Assembly: GCF_027812955.1 (NCBI RefSeq) | Contig: NZ_JAPYZV010000012.1 | Span: 40,088-104,087, forward strand | Length of the DNA stretch: 64,000 nucleotides | DNA from: Pedococcus sp. 5OH_020 | GTDB taxonomy: Bacteria > Actinomycetota > Actinomycetes > Actinomycetales > Dermatophilaceae | Direction of reading: 5' to 3' | In this document: in pieces, positions 44,801-53,395 of the stretch | Position numbering within the stretch: position 1 is the stretch's first letter | Layout: every line of letters starts with the position of its first letter | The notes under the pieces: generated by a model | The model's database searches: none | Told to the model about the DNA's origin: nothing | The model's input: only the letters and a program-made list of their open reading frames with translations | Position numbers and translations under genes: made by a program

Positions 44801-45640
44801 TCAGAACGTGTGCAGGACAGCCCGGAAGAACTCAGTCGGCTCCAGCGCTTCGATGGCTACGGTGCCCTCGTTCGGCAGGAACTCGTACCCCGTCTGCGGC
44901 CCATACTTGGAATCGTTGGCCGTTACCTGGCCGTCGATCTGGAACAGAATCTCGATCGAGGACTGCTCCCCGGCCTGGTACACCGCGCCGGCTTCCAGGC
45001 GCAGGAAGCCGATCTTGAGGTTGCGCTCGGTGAAGATGCCGACCCACTTCTCTTGGGCCCCGCCGTCGCCGACCGGCAGCCAGTCGAAAGCGTTCGGGTT
45101 CATCGCGATGACATCGGTGTACCGCGGCTCGGCGAACTCGAGCTTGCGCCCCATCGCCTTCTCGAAGATGGCCAGCGACCCGTCTGCCTCCTGCTCGACC
45201 CCGTTCTCGTCGACCCAGTGGTACAGACCCATTTTGAACTCACCCGTCTTGGCGAGCTCGGCGTTGACCGCTTCGCGCTGGGCGACACTGAGGTACCCCT
45301 GACCACTGGCGCCCCCACACTGCAGAACCATGGTGCGAAGACCCTCTTCGCGCTCCTGGGGGCCGTAGTGCACGCTTTCGGGGAAGTATGCGACCCAACC
45401 TTGGGGCAGGTAGTCGGTCTCTGAGTACGGCAACCTTCCCTCGATGACGTACCGGATCTGGTCGAAGTTGTGCCTGTGCCGCGGCGTGCGCCACCCACCA
45501 CCGCCGGTGACGCCCAGATTCAGGTCGTAGTTGTTGGGCGAACCGTCCACCCCGAACAGCAAGTGCTTCTGGTCGAGCTTGCCCTCACGCATGCTCCCAA
45601 CCGCTTCGCTGCCGGTTTCTGCCGCCGTACTGACTCGCAT
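44801..45640 (-). CDS. Two-cupin protein
   Basis: 279 residues from ATG 45640 after GAGGAGTGGAC. The first barrel has a full cupin motif: TPRHRHNFDQIRYVIEG (HxH) and YFPESVHYGPQ. The second half, from about residue 190 (KIGFLRLEAGAVYQAG, SSIEILFQIDGQ, TGYEFLPNEGTVAIEAL), is a cupin barrel without the HxH metal motif. Bicupins act as dioxygenases, isomerases or decarboxylases. First gene of the operon behind promoter G, 71 bp from its -10 element. Confidence 0.85.
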   Translation of the reverse strand: MRVSTAAETGSEAVGSMREGKLDQKHLLFGVDGSPNNYDLNLGVTGGGGWRTPRHRHNFDQIRYVIEGRLPYSETDYLPQGWVAYFPESVHYGPQEREEGLRTMVLQCGGASGQGYLSVAQREAVNAELAKTGEFKMGLYHWVDENGVEQEADGSLAIFEKAMGRKLEFAEPRYTDVIAMNPNAFDWLPVGDGGAQEKWVGIFTERNLKIGFLRLEAGAVYQAGEQSSIEILFQIDGQVTANDSKYGPQTGYEFLPNEGTVAIEALEPTEFFRAVLHTF

Positions 45641-45717
45641 GTCCACTCCTCTTCGTCTCGGCGGCGTCCGTCCGCACGTGCGTCGCTGCTCGTGCGTGGG
45701 CCTGACCGGGGGAGTCA

Positions 45718-45746
45718 TAGTATCCCAGATAGCAGGATATTTTCAA
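45718..45746 (-). promoter_or_regulatory. IclR-regulon promoter G (bicupin-PrpD operon)
   Basis: Minus strand: TTGAAA (45741-45746), 17 bp, ATACTA (45718-45723). Operator TCCCA-N5-CAGGA at 45723-45737. It defines the start of the bicupin, cupin, NTF2-like, PrpD transcript. The alpha/beta hydrolase at 45794-46549 lies upstream of it and so has a separate promoter. Confidence 0.72.
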
Positions 45747-45793
45747 TAGCGTTCAACGCGCTTTCCAGAGCGAATGCGGGGTGCGGGACCCCG

Positions 45794-46549
45794 TCAGGTC
45801 AGGTACGGGTCGGCCCAAGCGCTGATGATGCGAGCGGCACGTTTGGCTTGCCCGGGCCCGGTCAGGAGGTGGTCAGCGCCTTCGAGGGACACGAAGCTAC
45901 GAGGGTGCCGAGCGGCCCGGAAGATGTCGCTCGCATTGGCGATGCCGACGGTGTTGTCGGTCGGTGAGTGCATCACGAGCAGCGCTCGGCGCAGAGTGCG
46001 GATCTGCTCTTTAAGGTCGGCGGCGCGGACGTCCTCGATGAAGTGTCGCCGAAGGGTCAGTGCTTTGCCTCCGATAAGGAACGGGGCTTCACCATCGGCC
46101 ATGATGCGCTCGACGAGCGCGTCATAGTTGTGCTCAACGTGGCCGGGGTCGAACGGCGCTCCGATGCTGGCGACCGCAAGGACTTCGGGCACGGTGTGTG
46201 CGGCGGCGATGACCGCTGCACCGCCGAACGAATGCCCAACGAGGAGTCGGACCTGGCGGCCGGACTCGTTCAGGTAGTGAACCGCCTGTGCGGTGTCCGC
46301 GACCTTGTTGGAGAACGACCCGTTGCCCCAGTCGCCTTCGGAGGCACCTAGGCCGAGATTGTCGAACCGGAGCATGCCGATGCCCTCGTGAGCGAGCTGT
46401 TTGCATATCCGGTTTGCGGCGGGGCTGTCCTTGCCCAGGGTGAATCCATGTGAGAACACCCCCCAGCCGCGCACGCGGCCGGCTGGGTAGTCGATGAGGC
46501 CGGCGAGCCTTGGACCCGTGGTGCTGGGGAACCACACCCTTTCGGCCAT
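45794..46549 (-). CDS. Alpha/beta hydrolase
   Basis: 251 residues from ATG 46549 (MAERVWFPSTTGPRLAG). Fold motifs: VFSHGFTLGKDSPAANR (oxyanion hole), LGASEGDWGN, the nucleophile elbow VGHSFGGAAV, DNTVG acid region and the histidine GADHLLTG. This pattern is that of the hydrolase half of alpha/beta hydrolase-OsmC fusions, here stand-alone. It could hydrolyse an ester or lactone of the island substrate; not tested. Confidence 0.88.
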   Translation of the reverse strand: MAERVWFPSTTGPRLAGLIDYPAGRVRGWGVFSHGFTLGKDSPAANRICKQLAHEGIGMLRFDNLGLGASEGDWGNGSFSNKVADTAQAVHYLNESGRQVRLLVGHSFGGAAVIAAAHTVPEVLAVASIGAPFDPGHVEHNYDALVERIMADGEAPFLIGGKALTLRRHFIEDVRAADLKEQIRTLRRALLVMHSPTDNTVGIANASDIFRAARHPRSFVSLEGADHLLTGPGQAKRAARIISAWADPYLT

Positions 46550-46805
46550 CTCAGGTCCTTTCACGTTGTTCGCTCGCTGCGGGCGGAGTCTCATTGTGGC
46601 GACGCGGGGGCTGCAGGCGAAGCCCCTTGAGGTCCGACGCTCGGCCGCCAGCACGTTGTGGCCTTGATGGGTACCGCGATGGAGGCGAGCGGTCACCACC
46701 TGGGGTGGCGCTCTGGAACCGGTCCACGCAGTGGGCATCGGGGCGCGGTGCCATGCCAAGGGCGGGGCCTTAACCGGCCCCGCACCCTTGCTCTGCCTTC
46801 AGCGG

Positions 46806-46925
46806 TCAGCGGACACTCAACGTCGCTTGCAGTGGTGTCGACCGTTCGGATCCGCCCACGAAGACCTTGTACGTCCCGGACGCAGTCTTCCAACTGTCAC
46901 TTGCGGGGTCGAAGTACCCAAGTGG
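46806..46925 (-). pseudogene. GH3 beta-glucosidase C-terminal scrap
   Basis: About 39 codons read PLGYFDPASDSWKTASGTYK and VFVGGSERSTPLQATLSVR, then stop. This is the final strand pair of the fibronectin-III-like C-terminal domain of family 3 glycoside hydrolases (Y.V.VG.SSRD..L.A...V). Upstream the frame loses similarity, so the gene was cut by recombination near 46926. It abuts the tRNA fragment and marks a breakpoint. Confidence 0.65.
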
Positions 46926-47089
46926 GTGTGTCGTCGCCCTCGGGTCGAATGGTGATGTCCACCGCGCTCGACCGCCAGCGTGGCAAGCGCGTACCCCGCG
47001 GTGCGGGTATGGAAGAGATGTTGCACGAGATGTAGCACGCCCACCGAAAAGTATTCTCTGACCTGCGCATATGCTTATGCCTGAAATGC

Positions 47090-47125
47090 GGAAGGTCGGC
47101 GGTTCGACCCCGCCCCGGGCCACCA
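47090..47125 (+). repeat. tRNA 3' end, probable attachment-site remnant
   Basis: A perfect T-arm (GGCGG-TTCGACC-CCGCC, 47098-47114), the 3' acceptor strand CCGGGCC (47115-47121), discriminator A and encoded CCA (47123-47125), preceded by a variable-loop-like AGGTC. No 5' acceptor GGCCCGG or D-arm exists upstream within tRNA distance. Such 3' halves are typical att direct repeats left where an integrative element joined a tRNA gene. No integrase gene is seen in the window. Confidence 0.7.
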
Positions 47126-47298
47126 GCAACACCGCGGGTCAGGCAGTGCGTATTCCTTCGTCTGGCAGCCGACGTTTCGAACGTCCCCGATCTGCCCCTC
47201 GGAGGTGTGCACGCCACCGGCTCGCTGCACGGCAGGGCGATTCCAACGGCCGACTTGGCGCGTCGTTCGGGACCAAACAGCTTGACCCGCTACAAGTG

Positions 47299-48795
47299 TC
47301 ATCTCTCGCAGCGCGAGGCGGGACGGCCGGTCGACATGGTGTTCAGCCTTCGGTCTTGTAGAGGCGGACCACGACGCGCGCTTGGTTCACCGTTCTGCCT
47401 GGTCTGGCTATCCTGCGCGGACACATGGTCCAGGGACGCTGCAGCGCTCATGGCTGTCATGTTGGCGTCGACGAGGCTGCCGGCGGACGCCGTCAGCCCG
47501 GAGCGGACGTGGTCGGGCAGGGGGACGGCTCTGTTGCTGAGGAGGTCGCGTGGCGTGACCCAGGACACGACGGGGCTGTCGTCGATGGTCTGGGTGTCTC
47601 GTGGGTCGTGCCGCCGCGTGGCAATCGCCAGCATGTGGACGGCACGGGCGGCTCCGGTCAGTTCGGGGTTAGTGGCGGCGTCGCGGGTGGCGTGCGCCAG
47701 GTCGACGTTGGTGGCCAGGACCTGCTGGGTGAGTCGACCGATCCGGCTCAGGTCGGTCCCTTGGGCGATGGCTGAGGCGTGGGCGATGGTTGTGCCGTCG
47801 CTGATGAGTTCGTGCACCGCGGCCCGGGTCTCAAGTGCTGCCCGCGCGAGGTCGGTCTCGACGCGGCGTGAGTGTGGTGGCGTGAGGTCTTTCCAGAGGC
47901 GGGCCATGGTCTCCCAACGTTCTTGGCTTGTCTCCACAGCCGGGGAGAGACGAGTCATGTACTGCTGCCGGTCGAGCTGTCCGAAGTCTGCGGCGGCGCG
48001 CGCCAGGGTGTTGCAGGCTGTGAGGACCAAGGATTGGGTGCGGGCGGTGAGCATGAGGTCGGCGGTGTTGACCCGGTCAGTCAGAGTGCGGTGAGCCTGG
48101 ACGTCCCAGCTGGCCAAAGCTTGAGCGAGCCGGCTTGCGGCGGGTGGCTCGCGGTGTTCCCCCGCCAGTTCGCGCGGGTAGGTGCCGGAGATGAGGGCGC
48201 CGGCGTGCTGCTCGAACGCGGTCAGCCGGGCATGGGCGGCGCGGGCTTGCCGAAGCGAGTCCCCAGTGGTCAGAGCGCCCCGAGCGGCCATCTTCATCTC
48301 CAGTTCGCGCGCCCGCCGGCCGACGGCGACGCCAACCCCGTGGGAGCCGACGTAGAGGGTGTGCATGATCCTGGTCCTGGCGGCCTGCAGGTCGCGCTGT
48401 TCGGGCTCGCTGAGTGGTGGCGAAGGAGTGGCGTGCCTGCTGATCAGGTCGGCTGCCCGGGCGAAGCTCTCCGCGATGCGCAAGAGGCGCTCGTCTGCGG
48501 GCCCGTCTCCTGGCCAAGCCCGCCCGCGTCCGGTGCGATGCATGGCTTCGCTCATCGCAGCAAGCTGTTGGATCGCGAGGTCTGCGGAGTCGGGAAGGTG
48601 CTCACCAGTGAGCGGCTGGGGAGGGGTCACCGGCGGCAGGGCCTGCCAGAGGTCGCCGGCTGCCTGGACGACCTCGCCCCAGGTGCGCAGCATCATCGCT
48701 GCGTCCATCTCGTCGACGTCCATCAGGATCGCCCTGGCTATGTGGTCGGACTCGAGGAGGAGTTCGCCGACGCTGCGCTTGTCCTTGCCTGTCAT
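47299..48795 (-). CDS. Hypothetical element backbone protein, helical
   Basis: 498 residues, almost entirely alpha-helical, Ala/Arg/Leu-rich, no signal peptide or membrane segment, no recognised enzyme motif. It overlaps the upstream gene by 4 bp (ATGA), so both form an operon. Similar large helical proteins accompany relaxase modules on actinobacterial integrative elements and plasmids (context knowledge). Role unknown; a structural or DNA-transfer accessory part is plausible. Confidence 0.75.
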   Translation of the reverse strand: MTGKDKRSVGELLLESDHIARAILMDVDEMDAAMMLRTWGEVVQAAGDLWQALPPVTPPQPLTGEHLPDSADLAIQQLAAMSEAMHRTGRGRAWPGDGPADERLLRIAESFARAADLISRHATPSPPLSEPEQRDLQAARTRIMHTLYVGSHGVGVAVGRRARELEMKMAARGALTTGDSLRQARAAHARLTAFEQHAGALISGTYPRELAGEHREPPAASRLAQALASWDVQAHRTLTDRVNTADLMLTARTQSLVLTACNTLARAAADFGQLDRQQYMTRLSPAVETSQERWETMARLWKDLTPPHSRRVETDLARAALETRAAVHELISDGTTIAHASAIAQGTDLSRIGRLTQQVLATNVDLAHATRDAATNPELTGAARAVHMLAIATRRHDPRDTQTIDDSPVVSWVTPRDLLSNRAVPLPDHVRSGLTASAGSLVDANMTAMSAAASLDHVSAQDSQTRQNGEPSARRGPPLQDRRLNTMSTGRPASRCER

Positions 48796-49154
48796 GGCGC
48801 GTGCTCGTTGAGCAGGTCGCAGATCGCGGCGATCAGCTGGGACGTTCCGGGCGGGGAATCCTCGATGGGGTGCAACCGGGTGAGCTCTTCGGCGGCGCGC
48901 AGCAGTTCCAGCGGGTCGGTCTCGACCGGTGCCGGCTCATCGGCGTCGGTGCCTGTATCGGTGCTGCCGGGCAGCAGCTCGAGTGCTTGGGACGTGGCCA
49001 GGTCCAGACCCAGTCCCAGGAAGCGCAGGACCGGGTCGGGATTGGTAGCGGCCTGGTCCCAGGCCATGTCCGAGGCACGCGCCAGCAGTCGGGCAATGGC
49101 GACCAGGCTGTCCGCGGCGTCCAGGTCGGTGGGGCGATGGTCGGCGCTCATCAT
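48792..49154 (-). CDS. Hypothetical small helical protein
   Basis: 120 residues from ATG 49154 after AGGGAGACAG. Acidic, helical (ADSLVAIARLLARASDMAWD, LELLRAAEELTRLHPIED), no membrane segments. Translationally coupled to the 498-residue gene downstream by a 4-bp overlap, suggesting a two-component complex. No family recognised. Confidence 0.72.
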   Translation of the reverse strand: MMSADHRPTDLDAADSLVAIARLLARASDMAWDQAATNPDPVLRFLGLGLDLATSQALELLPGSTDTGTDADEPAPVETDPLELLRAAEELTRLHPIEDSPPGTSQLIAAICDLLNEHAP

Positions 49155-49384
49155 CGCTGTCTCCCTTTGGTTCGTGAGCGGTGTGCGACCCGATCCACTC
49201 AGATCCCGCCTGGGCGCGTCAGGTCTCCTCCCGCCCCTGTGCATGGCGCCCCCGGGGTGTCGTGGGTGGGAACGACACTGTTCTCGTAGGCCTAATGGCC
49301 ACCGGTGCCTCTCTGGAGGTCAGCACCGCCCGCAGTCGAGGTGTTCGCACTAGTGCCCCTCGGCACTGGCAGGAGGTGAGGGTG

Positions 49385-50242
49385 ATGACGACGATAAGGA
49401 AGGTGCTCGCGTACGGACCCGCGGTCGCGGTCAGCATGATGCTGACGTTCATGGTGGGCGCGGTGCTGCCCGCCACGGTGGGGCTGTCGTTATTCGTGGG
49501 AGGTCTGGCCACCATGATGGCGCTCCTGCTCGGCGCGGGCGAAGGGCCGGCGGTCCGGATCCTGTTTCGTGCCCGTGACCTCAGCTCGGCCGAGGCTGCG
49601 GCGCTGGCACCCGCCGTGGCGCTGTTGTGCCAGCACGGAGTGGACATGGGCGCGCTTCGACTCCGAGTGCGGGATGATGTCGTGCCGATCGCGGCCGTGG
49701 GAGCGGGCCGCAGGACCGTCGTGGTCTCAGCCGGCCTGGTGGCCGCGGTCCGGGACCGGCAACTGCCCGTCGAGCAGGCGGCCGCGGTCCTCGGCCACGG
49801 TGCCGGCGTCGTGCGCAGCGGCGCCGTGCGTTCCGATCCGGCGCTGGAGTTCTGGACGCTGCCGTGGCAGGCCATCCGTGGACTCGCCGAGGGCGTGTCG
49901 CGGGCTTTTCGATGGTTCCCGCTGGTGCGGTGGGCCTGGAAAGCTCGGTTCATCGTGGCGATGGTCGGCGGAGTGCAGGCGGGAGCGGCGCGACAGTGGC
50001 TCGTGGCCGCCGTGATCGCCCTCCTGGGGGCGCTGTCCTACCTCGTGAGCGTCTGGGAGCGGGCCTGGGGCGCCACAATTCGCGAGTTCGGCGACGAGCA
50101 GGTGCGCCGGGCTGGCCTCGCTGAGGACCTGTCCCGTTTCCTCCTGCGCTGCTCGACCTCACCGGAGGTGCACGAACGGGTCCATGCGCTGACCGGCCCC
50201 GCGCAGCGGCCAAAGTTGGCCGTCGTGGCCTCCCGGGCGTAG
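49385..50242 (+). CDS. M48 peptidase-like membrane protein lacking HExxH
   Basis: 285 residues from ATG 49385 after GGAGGTGAGG. Two N-terminal membrane helices (about 10-30 and 33-50), then a soluble domain with RTVVVSAGLVAAVRDRQLP that matches the HtpX/M48 strand-turn preceding the zinc helix. The following helix reads AAAVLGHGAGVVRSG where active enzymes have AHELGH, so Glu and the second His are missing. A third hydrophobic stretch lies at about 205-225. Probably a catalytically dead scaffold. Divergent from the helical pair. Confidence 0.72.
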   Translation: MTTIRKVLAYGPAVAVSMMLTFMVGAVLPATVGLSLFVGGLATMMALLLGAGEGPAVRILFRARDLSSAEAAALAPAVALLCQHGVDMGALRLRVRDDVVPIAAVGAGRRTVVVSAGLVAAVRDRQLPVEQAAAVLGHGAGVVRSGAVRSDPALEFWTLPWQAIRGLAEGVSRAFRWFPLVRWAWKARFIVAMVGGVQAGAARQWLVAAVIALLGALSYLVSVWERAWGATIREFGDEQVRRAGLAEDLSRFLLRCSTSPEVHERVHALTGPAQRPKLAVVASRA

Positions 50243-50389
50243 CACTGTCACAGTTGCGGCCCGTCACGCAGTTGGGGTGGCAGGGCCGCGCGGACCGTTC
50301 CTACCCGGTTCATCGCTGTGACCCCGGGTGAGTTTGGGGCGCGCAGGGCGGCTTGGGGCTGCTCCCCCGTGGCGGCCGGCCAGCATTCA

Positions 50390-50773
50390 TCACAGCCCCG
50401 CCCCGTCCGGGTCCAGGACGGACCTCAGGTCGCCGGCACACCCTGCCGGTGGGTTCCTGGGATCAACCACCGCCGCGCACCGGCTGCACAGGTCGACGCC
50501 CGTCGGAGCGACAACCCAGACACACCCGCCGAGGCAGGCACGCTCCTGCGTACAGCCGCACACCAGACAGGCACGCCGCCGCGGATCCCCGCCCGCCTCA
50601 ACGGAGTCGATCTCTGCAGCGAGATCCTCGGCGGCGGCCAGCAGCCGCTGCGCCGCCCGGAGGTGCCGGGTTCGTCGGAGCACCTCGGCCGAAGCCAGCG
50701 AGGCCACCCGCTGGTGTCGCAGTCGCGCCAAAACCCTCGGCTCCAGCACCGATTCGCTCTTCAACGCGACCAT
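50390..50773 (-). CDS. Small Cys-rich protein of mobile-element type
   Basis: 127 residues. An N-terminal helical half (RVLARLRHQRVASLASAEVL, AAQRLLAAAEDLAAEID) is followed by the cysteine set RACLVCGCTQERACLGGCVW then DLCSRC, six cysteines probably binding zinc. The CxxCGCT..ACxGGCxW motif is widespread in phages, plasmids and integrative elements of high-GC Gram-positives. Function unknown; nucleic-acid binding likely. Confidence 0.7.
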   Translation of the reverse strand: MVALKSESVLEPRVLARLRHQRVASLASAEVLRRTRHLRAAQRLLAAAEDLAAEIDSVEAGGDPRRRACLVCGCTQERACLGGCVWVVAPTGVDLCSRCAAVVDPRNPPAGCAGDLRSVLDPDGAGL

Positions 50774-50997
50774 CGCGCCCTTCCTCTCCGTTCCGCCGGG
50801 AACGACGCCCCTGACTCTCAGCCTGTGAAGGAGTAGGGAAGCCGTCCCGGTGGCGCCTCGTCACGACCCAAAGACATCGACCTGCGCCCTGGTGGACAGC
50901 CCCACCGGCCGTCCTGGCTGTCCACCCGTAGCCGCCTCCACGGCTTTGGTTGCCGCGGCCGGGATAGCCGCTGCCACCAACGCGTCAGGACCGACCG

Positions 50998-51951
50998 ATG
51001 AGCTACAACAAGGCCTGGGAAGTCGGGTACGCCCGTGACCGGGCCTATGGCCGCAGGCGCTACGTCCCCGCAACCGACACACGAGCCAAGCTCCAAGAGC
51101 TCGTCGATGCGCACGTTCCGGTCCGGGCGATCGCGCGAGCCAGCGGCGTGAGCGACACCGCAGTCGCTTACATCATCGACGGCCGACATGAACAGGTACA
51201 GCGGCAGACCGCGACCCGGATCGCGTCGTTGACGCTGAACGACATGTACGCCCGGGCCTCCGGGAGCGTGCCCAGCGTCGGCGCCGTGCGCCGCGTGCAG
51301 GCATTGATGGCCCTCGGGTGGCGTAAGGCGGACCTCAAGGCCGAGGGTGTCCCCACCGGTCAGCTCGTCACGCGATCGCGCGACCTGATCAGCGTCGAGG
51401 GCTGGCGGCAGGTGCGGGACGTCTACGACCGCCTGAGCATGACCCTCGGCCCGTCCCAGGCTGCTCGCGACCGAGCTGCGGCCCGCGGCTACCCCCCGCC
51501 ACTGGCGTGGGACGACGAGACGATCGACGACCCGCGGGCGAGGCCTCAGCACGGCGAGCCGGTGGAAGCCTCCGTGGACTCGGTCGCGGTCGACCGGGTG
51601 GTGGCCAGCGGGTCCGCCGGCACACGGTGCGATACCGATCTGCAACTAACTCAGAATGAGCGCGTCGCAGCGATCCGCCGGCTCGCGACGCGAGGGTCCT
51701 CCGACCGCGAGATCGCGGAGGCGGTCGGCGCCTCGAAGCGAACGGTGTTGCGACTTCGTCACCGGCAGGAGATCCTGCCGGGTCGCCATGGCGCCCGACC
51801 AGGTTCCGCCCACGGTGAGCGATCGATGCCGGTCGACCCAACCGGTTCGGAGCGTCTGAGCCGTTCAGCCTGGCTTGAGCAGGCCGCCGCGCGCACGACG
51901 GGGCACGCGCGGGGCGCAAACGTCGGGCTGTCGGCGCGCCGGCCGTCGTGA
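50998..51951 (+). CDS. HTH DNA-binding protein of mobile-element type
   Basis: 317 residues from ATG 50998. Two helix-turn-helix segments: residues about 37-60 (VPVRAIARASGVSDTAVAYI) and about 232-256 (SDREIAEAVGASKRTVLRL). The middle contains VRRVQALMALGWRKADLKAE, as in actinobacterial phage/element HTH proteins. The C-terminal 60 residues are low-complexity. It may control element transfer or cargo. Confidence 0.72.
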   Translation: MSYNKAWEVGYARDRAYGRRRYVPATDTRAKLQELVDAHVPVRAIARASGVSDTAVAYIIDGRHEQVQRQTATRIASLTLNDMYARASGSVPSVGAVRRVQALMALGWRKADLKAEGVPTGQLVTRSRDLISVEGWRQVRDVYDRLSMTLGPSQAARDRAAARGYPPPLAWDDETIDDPRARPQHGEPVEASVDSVAVDRVVASGSAGTRCDTDLQLTQNERVAAIRRLATRGSSDREIAEAVGASKRTVLRLRHRQEILPGRHGARPGSAHGERSMPVDPTGSERLSRSAWLEQAAARTTGHARGANVGLSARRPS

Positions 51952-52081
51952 GCAAGGACCTCGCCGGACTCGATGGCCGCTGAATGCTCCCGGAGCGCCC
52001 TGCTCAGGGGGCCGGACAGGTCATCGTGGGCGTAGGCACAGGCGCCCTCGGGTGAGATGCCCATGACAGCGGCCACTTGGG

Positions 52082-52716
52082 CTACCCGCCCGTGGAGGAC
52101 ATCGCCCACGACGGCGGCGTCGACGTCTCCTCGGCCGGCAGACCGCCATCACCTTCGGTCGGCTCTGCCGGCTGATGGAACCGACCAGTCCGCCGAGCGA
52201 GCATCATCAGCTGCAGACCGGCCGGTTGGGCAGCCGACCGGCTCAGCACCACGCCACCGGTCCGACGGTCCTTGACGATCGCCTGCTCGAGCGCGGACAC
52301 AGTGCTCGCTCGAAGCGAGTCGTGCCTGTTGAACCCGGGCCGGCCGTCGCCGGCCGGCGAGTGCTTAGCTGCGGATCCTTGCGCGCCAGGTCCCGCAGCC
52401 CCTGCGCTCGACGGCGCGCAGCGAGGGTCGCCCACCGGGGAGCCAGTCAGCGCCCGGCGGATGGCCTACTCGCGCCGGTTCTCGACGGGGGTCGAGGCGA
52501 CCACGTGCACCGGGTGCACCCGGTGGCACAGTGGGTTGTCGCACCGGTGCCCGAGCACCTCGGTTGCGGCCAAGGCCTCGACGCCGTGCACCTGGGCGAA
52601 GCCGAACCGATGCGCAATGATCACGCGGTCCGGCGCGAACCAGAACCGCCGTGCCCCTTGCCGCTGATGGCCCCGGTCCACCACCAGCAGTCACTCCCCG
52701 CGACCCGCACAATCAT
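52082..52716 (-). pseudogene. Decayed HNH-like element gene
   Basis: Starting at ATG 52716 (MIVRVAGSDCWWWTGAISGK), the frame shifts near 52648 to continue as RFWFAPDRVIIAHRFGFAQ, then VLGHRCDNPLCHRVHPVHVV and NRRE, where an amber TAG (52466-52468) interrupts AIRRALTGSPVGDP. Past 52430 another frame holds ARRRAQGLRDLARKDP. So at least two frameshifts and one nonsense codon separate recognisable blocks. The CDNPLC motif and W-rich start match HNH-type zinc proteins of actinobacterial integrative elements. It is inactive as written. Confidence 0.65.
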
Positions 52717-52813
52717 GCGCTCACGCCGGGGCCACCCGTGTCGGCATCCGCGACCGCCGCGTGGAGGAGGGCTGACCTTCCTCGTCCAACCGCCGAGCAC
52801 CCACGAGCGTGCC

Positions 52814-53173
52814 TCAGTCGCCGGAGTCGTCGCTCGCCGCCCGGGACGGCGGTACCTCGTCCCGGGCCAGCGCGCACAGCCGCGCCGCCTCCCGACGGCT
52901 CAGGTCCTTCCCGCACCACTGGATCGCCTCGTGCAAGCCGAGGCCCTCGACGGCCGTCATCTGGTGCAGCGCCTCCCCCGCTCGCTGCTCGCACCGTCGC
53001 ACCATCTCGTCCCGCTCCCCCAACGCCACCATGACCTCGACCCCACGGCCACTGAGCCGCCTCTCCCGCTCCACCCGCTGCTCGCGCATCTTGGACTGTG
53101 CGTCCAGCGCAGCCCGTCGGGCCAACTGTCGAGCGCTCTGCTTGCTGACCGGCCGGTCCTGGGTCTGACTCAT
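52814..53173 (-). CDS. Small charged protein upstream of relaxase
   Basis: 119 residues from ATG 53173. Strongly charged and helical: QSARQLARRAALDAQSKMRE followed by QRVERERRLS, then VALGERDEMVRRCEQRAGEALHQM. This composition and its divergent position directly next to the relaxase gene suggest a relaxosome accessory or mobilization regulator. Homologous small proteins sit next to MobF relaxases in related elements (context knowledge). Confidence 0.65.
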   Translation of the reverse strand: MSQTQDRPVSKQSARQLARRAALDAQSKMREQRVERERRLSGRGVEVMVALGERDEMVRRCEQRAGEALHQMTAVEGLGLHEAIQWCGKDLSRREAARLCALARDEVPPSRAASDDSGD

Positions 53174-53395
53174 CGCCTCGTCCTCTCTGATCACGGAAAC
53201 CTGCCACCCACGAACGCCCAGGACTGCTCCGCCGGTGGACACCTGTCCCAAGCCGACGCCGACACCCGACCGCCCCAGGGCCACGTACCCCCGGCCCAAA
53301 CCCCTCACCGCCATGTCCCACACACCTCATGCATTCCAGGTCGCTGAACCCGCAACCACTGACCATTAGGCGCGGTCGTCCGGCTTTCTGAGGGT
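53174..53395. other. Intergenic region, candidate oriT
   Basis: The 222-bp gap between the divergent small protein and the relaxase gene is where MobF elements usually carry their transfer origin. It contains short inverted repeats (for example CCACC ... GGTGG around 53205-53240) but no nick motif I can name with certainty. Confidence 0.3.

Noticed and set aside
46806..47132. A minus-strand reading frame containing GVEPPTFRISG
   Set aside because: This peptide is a well-known artefact of translating tRNA genes; the tRNA 3' end and GH3 tail explain the DNA instead.
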